This document shows positions 60,141-64,000 of a stretch of 64,000 bases of DNA, piece after piece. The notes beneath the pieces are model-generated. The model was not told the DNA's origin and did not search any database. It worked only from the letters and a program-made list of their open reading frames with translations. Position 1 is the stretch's first letter, and every line of letters begins with the position of its first letter. This DNA is from Drosophila pseudoobscura (lineage: Eukaryota > Arthropoda > Insecta > Diptera > Drosophilidae): the NCBI RefSeq assembly GCF_009870125.1, contig NC_046680.1, positions 19,487,501-19,551,500 of the forward strand, written 5' to 3'. Made by a program: the position numbers and the translations under genes.

Positions 60141-62678
60141 CTTTGGGGCCATCAGCAAGAAGCAGGATTGTACGGTATATATCCTGCGTCGTCGCGTCCA
60201 CCACTCACACAAAGAAAAGAAAAATCAAATCAAATCGAATCAAATAATACCAAACAAAAAGAATAGAAAGAAAAGAAAAGAAAAGAAAAGCACCCCAGAG
60301 GACCACATCAAATGTCTTCGTGTTAGCCGCAAGTGAAGAAATCAAAGTGCAAATCCCCCGGAATGTGTACGGGAAACGGGATAAAATATAGTATGACTCG
60401 AGAACTGCCAATCGGGCTAGTCTAGTTGGTGGGGTAAAAGGAAAAAGTGTGGAGGAGGAGCAGGGAAGCGGAGCAGGGCAGAGCAGAGCGAAAAGAAAAG
60501 AAACGAAACGAAAGAAACCCAAGAAAATCTGCTAAGCCAAGCATAACTCTCGAGCACTGCCTACAACGCCCCCAACCTGCCGTGTCCCCGCCCACACGCG
60601 AACGAACCGTTACGGCAGTTGATGCTGCGCTCTGGGAAGAACACCCATACACACACACACTGCCTTATATACACGACTATATAGGTACAAGCATAGGTAC
60701 ATCAGTATATAGTTAGTGTATTGTTCGGTGCGGGAACGGGCACGGGCACGGCCACGGTAACGGTAAAGGTAACTCGAGAGCCTTCCCCCAGCTTTCCCCG
60801 GGGAACATTCACCACCCGTGAAACGGTCTAAAAACAACGAAAGCCCCCCGATTGTTATATAATGAGAAAATCAAACCTTAACCAATATTGTTCAGCATTT
60901 GTGCCTAAGTCGCTCAGACTATCCCGGGAATAGTATAGACCGATTCATCGGAATCGAGACAAATGCTTCAGAGTCTTGTGCTACGTTCCGGGCTTATATA
61001 AGCGGCTGTTGTACTGAATGGATCCAAAAGCACCAGCACCAGCAGCAGCACACGCACCACCAAAAAAATAAAGAGAAATTCCCTGTACATATACACCTCC
61101 ACATGGGTGTGTGCGTGTCTCTCAGTGTGTGTGTGTGTGTGCGCAGTGTCAACGCAGCAAATAAAACAAAAGTGAAAGTTAACACACAGAAAGCAGAAGA
61201 AGACACACTCCAATCGGGAGCAACAAAATGCGGAGTGGAGCACAGAAACCTCGGGGGTCAGGGGACAGAGAAGAATTTAAATAATACAACCGTAATCAAC
61301 AAAGAAAAGTGATTTCCTTTGTGATACACACGCAGGCGAAATCCTCCAAAAGATCTCAAGGATTCCTTTGAAATTATCCTAAGCAAAAAAAAAAAAACCA
61401 AATGGTTAACAGGAGAGGGAAAGATTATTTCAGATTCATGTGTTTTTTTTTTGTTTTTGTTAAATATGCTGCGCTTTGTACTTCTTGGACTTTAGCACCA
61501 ACACTAACGCACACATACACACGCACAGAGAGAGCGGGGGCGACACATGGACAGTCTTACCACCAATACTTGGATAGAAGGGCTACAGTGACGACCCCAA
61601 ATACGAGATGAGGGCTACTCGGCTTCTGCTTCTTTGCCGTGCCTTTGCCTTCTCCTTCTACTTCTCGCCCAACTTCTTCTTCTTCTTCTTCGTCTTCTTC
61701 TACTACAAAAAATGGCATGCGGAGTGCTTGCCTGGCTGCCCTAAGTAACTACTCACACACATACGCATGCAAGCTCTCAGCGAGAGAGAGGCAGACGCGT
61801 ACACGAACACCCACGAGTTCGTTCTCGTTCTCATTCTCATTCTCGTTGTGCTCGTGGATGGGGATCCATCCATCCGCTGTTTTTGTGTTTGCAGCGCCAG
61901 CAGCAGAGAAACAGAGAAAAGCGAGCAGCAGCAGAGCAGCAGCAGCAGAGCAGCAGCAGGAGCAGCAGCAGCCGCAGCCGCAGCCGCTGGCTGCGAATTA
62001 TATAAATTTCTTTGCGCTCTGTGTCTCTATGTTTGTGTGTGAGTGTGTTAGATATACGGGATTTCCACGACAATTTTTTTTCGGCTTTCTTTTGTGCGGT
62101 GTTCGCGTTGGCTGCTGGCTGGCTGCGCTGCTCGGGCCAGAGCTTCGGCTAAACGAAGAGCTAGTCTCTCTCTCTCTATCGCATAGCTCCCGCTCCCGCT
62201 CCATTTCCTTCAAACTATTTCTATTCAGAAACAGTCGAAAACCCAAGACAGAAAAGCAGAATCTTGGCCAACTTTAGTTAAATATGTTCTGAAAATAATT
62301 ACCAATTATTTTTCTTTAGCGTTTTCCCAGGGGTTTTCCCAAAAATTAACAAAAAGTAAGGAGTAAGAGGTAGAGAGAGCCAGGGCAGAGAGCAAAAAAG
62401 GAGAGCGCTTTTGGGGAGCTAAGAGCGTGAGCGCACAAACCATTTTTGAAACAATTATTCCTTTTTTTTTTAACTAGCCCAAAAATAAACCCAAAAGAAT
62501 GGATAGGTTGTCAAGCAAACAATATTCGATAATGTTTAGCCGCTAAATATAAGAGGAGCCCTAACAACAATTTCTCTATGTCTGTGCAGATTTCTAAATA
62601 ATTATGTGAGCCCAAAACCAATTCAACGAAGCAACCGAATTTCCACAAATTTCCAATTTCAAGGTTAATGTGCAGCCC

Positions 62679-62748
62679 CAACAACAAAAACAAAAACAAC
62701 AACAGCAACAACAACAACAACAACAACAAAAGCAACAACAACAACACC
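62679..62748. repeat. (CAA)n-rich tract
   Basis: Imperfect CAA repeat of about 70 bases in the presumed leader. Confidence 0.85.
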
Positions 62749-63181
62749 ATCAATAACAGCTGCCATAACCATAACCCATAAGCTATCTAATGAAATTCCG
62801 CAAATAGTTGATAGTCAGTCCCCAAAGTAAAATACAGTGCAAGAAAACGTGTGAAAAATATATGAAAAGTTGCAAAATATATTTGTGTCAAACATGAGCC
62901 GAGGATACCCCCCATACCATATAACCCCTGCAGCCGAGGTTAACTGAATGCGATCCAGCGGCCTGGAGAGCAGCGGGACTTAGCTTAGGGGTCACTGTTC
63001 GGACAGTTCGGAGTCTTGAGGAGAGCTCAGCCAGGTCAGGATTCATGCCTCTAGCAGCAGCAGTCAGAGCCGAAGTAGCAGCAGCAGAAGAACCAGGTGC
63101 AGGAGCAGGAGCAGAAGCAAGGAGCAGATCTGTTCAGCAGGCACTGAAACTGGCGTCGGATCGGGATACGGATACGGATCA

Positions 63182-63183
<2 letters not shown>

Positions 63184-63213
<30 letters not shown>
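63184..63213. repeat. (CAG)n microsatellite
   Basis: About ten CAG units inside the upstream ORF, coding for poly-Gln in that frame. Confidence 0.9.
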
Positions 63214-63214
<1 letters not shown>

Positions 63215-63365
63215 GCCGCAGCTGGATCTGAGCACACCAAATCCGAATCCCACACTTCTGATGATGATGGGGCCATGAGCCCATCATTACTCGCATTGAA
63301 TTGGAGTCGCAAGCGCGTCTCAAGCGGGCCTGCACCATGCTAGCACCGCCGAACCCGAGGTCAAT

Positions 63366-64000
63366 ATGCGGCCAGGACCCGGGCTGGTCGTGATGGCGCT
63401 TGCGTTTATTTCGGGGGCTCGGCGTGGCAGCAGCAGCAGCATCAGCTCAACGACGACGACGACGACAGCATCCACATCAATAGGAACAACATCAGCAGGA
63501 GCAGCGGGAGCAGTAGGAGCAGTAGGAGCAGGAGCAGCAGGAGGAACTGGAGCAACTGCAGCAGGCACAGAAGCAGGTGGACCAGGTGGAGGTGGACTGG
63601 GAGGAGGTCACAGAGGTGGAGGAGTTGGAACTGCGTTACCGTCCAGAGGCGAGTCGTCGTCATTCATTAGCAGCTCTGGCTCATATCTGCTGCCCATCTT
63701 TCTGCCCCACCATCTCGACTTGTACCGTCGGCCCACGCCCCAGGCCATCTACCAGCTGCCACCCACTTACCAGCACGCCCACGCCCACGACCACGACGAT
63801 CCGCGTGCCCGCACCGAGGCCCTCAGCGCGAGGCTACAGCGTCGAAGGCGACGCGAGCGCAGCCTCAGTAGCGATATTGTTGGCAGGGCTGGAGGGACAG
63901 GCAGTGGAGCGAGAGCAGGAACGGGGACGGGAACGAGGACTGAGTCCAGCAACGAGGAGGAGGAGACCGAACAGGAGCCAGAGGAAAGCGGTCTGCCAGT
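63366..64000 (+). CDS. N-terminal part of an unidentified protein, runs off the window
   Basis: The frame is open from the ATG at 63,366 to the window end (211 codons). An in-frame TGA lies 68 bases upstream with no other ATG between, so this start is likely unless an upstream exon joins in. The first 20 residues (GPGLVVMALAFISGA) could be a weak signal peptide. Ser/Thr- and Gly/Ala-rich low complexity follows (about 20-85), then a unique stretch with SYLLPIFLPHHLDLYRRP and PQAIYQLPPTYQHAH (about 105-140), an Arg-rich block (RLQRRRRRERS) and an acidic EEEETEQEPEE segment. Glu and Arg codons of the late part show normal coding bias. I do not recognise the gene. Confidence 0.65.
   Translation, partial: MRPGPGLVVMALAFISGARRGSSSSISSTTTTTTASTSIGTTSAGAAGAVGAVGAGAAGGTGATAAGTEAGGPGGGGLGGGHRGGGVGTALPSRGESSSFISSSGSYLLPIFLPHHLDLYRRPTPQAIYQLPPTYQHAHAHDHDDPRARTEALSARLQRRRRRERSLSSDIVGRAGGTGSGARAGTGTGTRTESSNEEEETEQEPEESGLP

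Larger units (their letters stand above)
60141..63365 (+). other. Long leader or leader-intron region with upstream ORFs
   Basis: Between the candidate promoter and the ATG at 63,366 there are 3.2 kb of A-rich and repeat-rich sequence with several upstream ORFs. The best is at 63,045-63,278 (77 codons, with poly-Gln), ending before and out of frame with the main start. No splice pair is clear enough to call. If it is not spliced out, this would be a strongly uORF-regulated leader. Confidence 0.35.

Noticed and set aside
61639-62277. Plus-strand 212-codon ORF rich in Ser, Gln and Phe
   Set aside because: TCT/TTC and CAG repeat tracts explain the openness. It lies in the presumed leader and has no unique domain.
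1-64000. tRNA or rRNA genes
   Set aside because: I looked for B-box-like GGTTCAAATCC words and cloverleaf pairings and saw none convincing. A tRNAscan run would settle it.

Overview
The window looks like a piece of a Drosophila genome. The gene models have short introns (about 55-150 nt) with GT..AG borders, Drosophila-style core promoter motifs (Motif 1, Motif 6, DRE, TCAGT initiators), dense CA/GA/CAG microsatellites, and proteins that look like fly versions of SLC25A34/35 carriers, SLC35F5 and ER cyclophilin B. From memory, the likely D. melanogaster counterparts (CG8323/CG18324/CG18327, CG8195, CG2852) all lie on arm 2R, so this is probably Muller element C. A species outside the melanogaster subgroup, perhaps the obscura group, is a guess from microsatellite richness. 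I see no tRNA, rRNA, CRISPR or bacterial features.

Layout. About 1-28.0 kb is a gene-poor stretch (intergenic or a very large intron) with simple repeats and one exactly duplicated 21-bp element. At 28.1-28.8 kb a minus-strand three-exon gene encodes a small secreted protein with two six-cysteine modules. From 29.9 to 31.1 kb lies a set of decayed coding fragments, including the 3' end of a mitochondrial carrier gene whose intact relative is 10 kb away. Two minus-strand genes for single-pass membrane proteins with cytoplasmic PPxY motifs follow (31.5-34.9 kb; 37.6-38.8 kb, the latter with a CUB-like ectodomain). Two intact tandem carrier genes sit on the plus strand (40.1-42.8 kb), followed by the relic promoter of a lost third copy.

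From 43.1 to 44.2 kb there are small ORFs, a lone zinc-finger ORF and a UGT N-terminal pseudogene scrap. ER cyclophilin B (45.6-46.55 kb, minus) comes next. A 1.1-kb hAT element with an exact 8-bp target duplication lies between its start codon and what appears to be its Motif 1/DRE promoter. The SLC35F5-like transporter (49.2-50.9 kb, minus) has a matching Motif 1/Motif 6 promoter about 1 kb upstream. The two promoters lie in related AT-rich repeats that flank the transporter gene.

From 53 to 63 kb the sequence is regulatory or leader-like, with one uncertain minus-strand exon at 58.1 kb. A plus-strand gene with a long uORF-containing leader opens at 63,366 and runs off the right edge.

No operon-like cooperation is visible. 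The main themes are tandem duplication and decay (carriers, UGT scrap), transposon insertion at a housekeeping promoter, and a pair of PPxY membrane proteins in a GATA-motif-rich neighbourhood. All exon joins were made by eye from reading frame and splice consensus.
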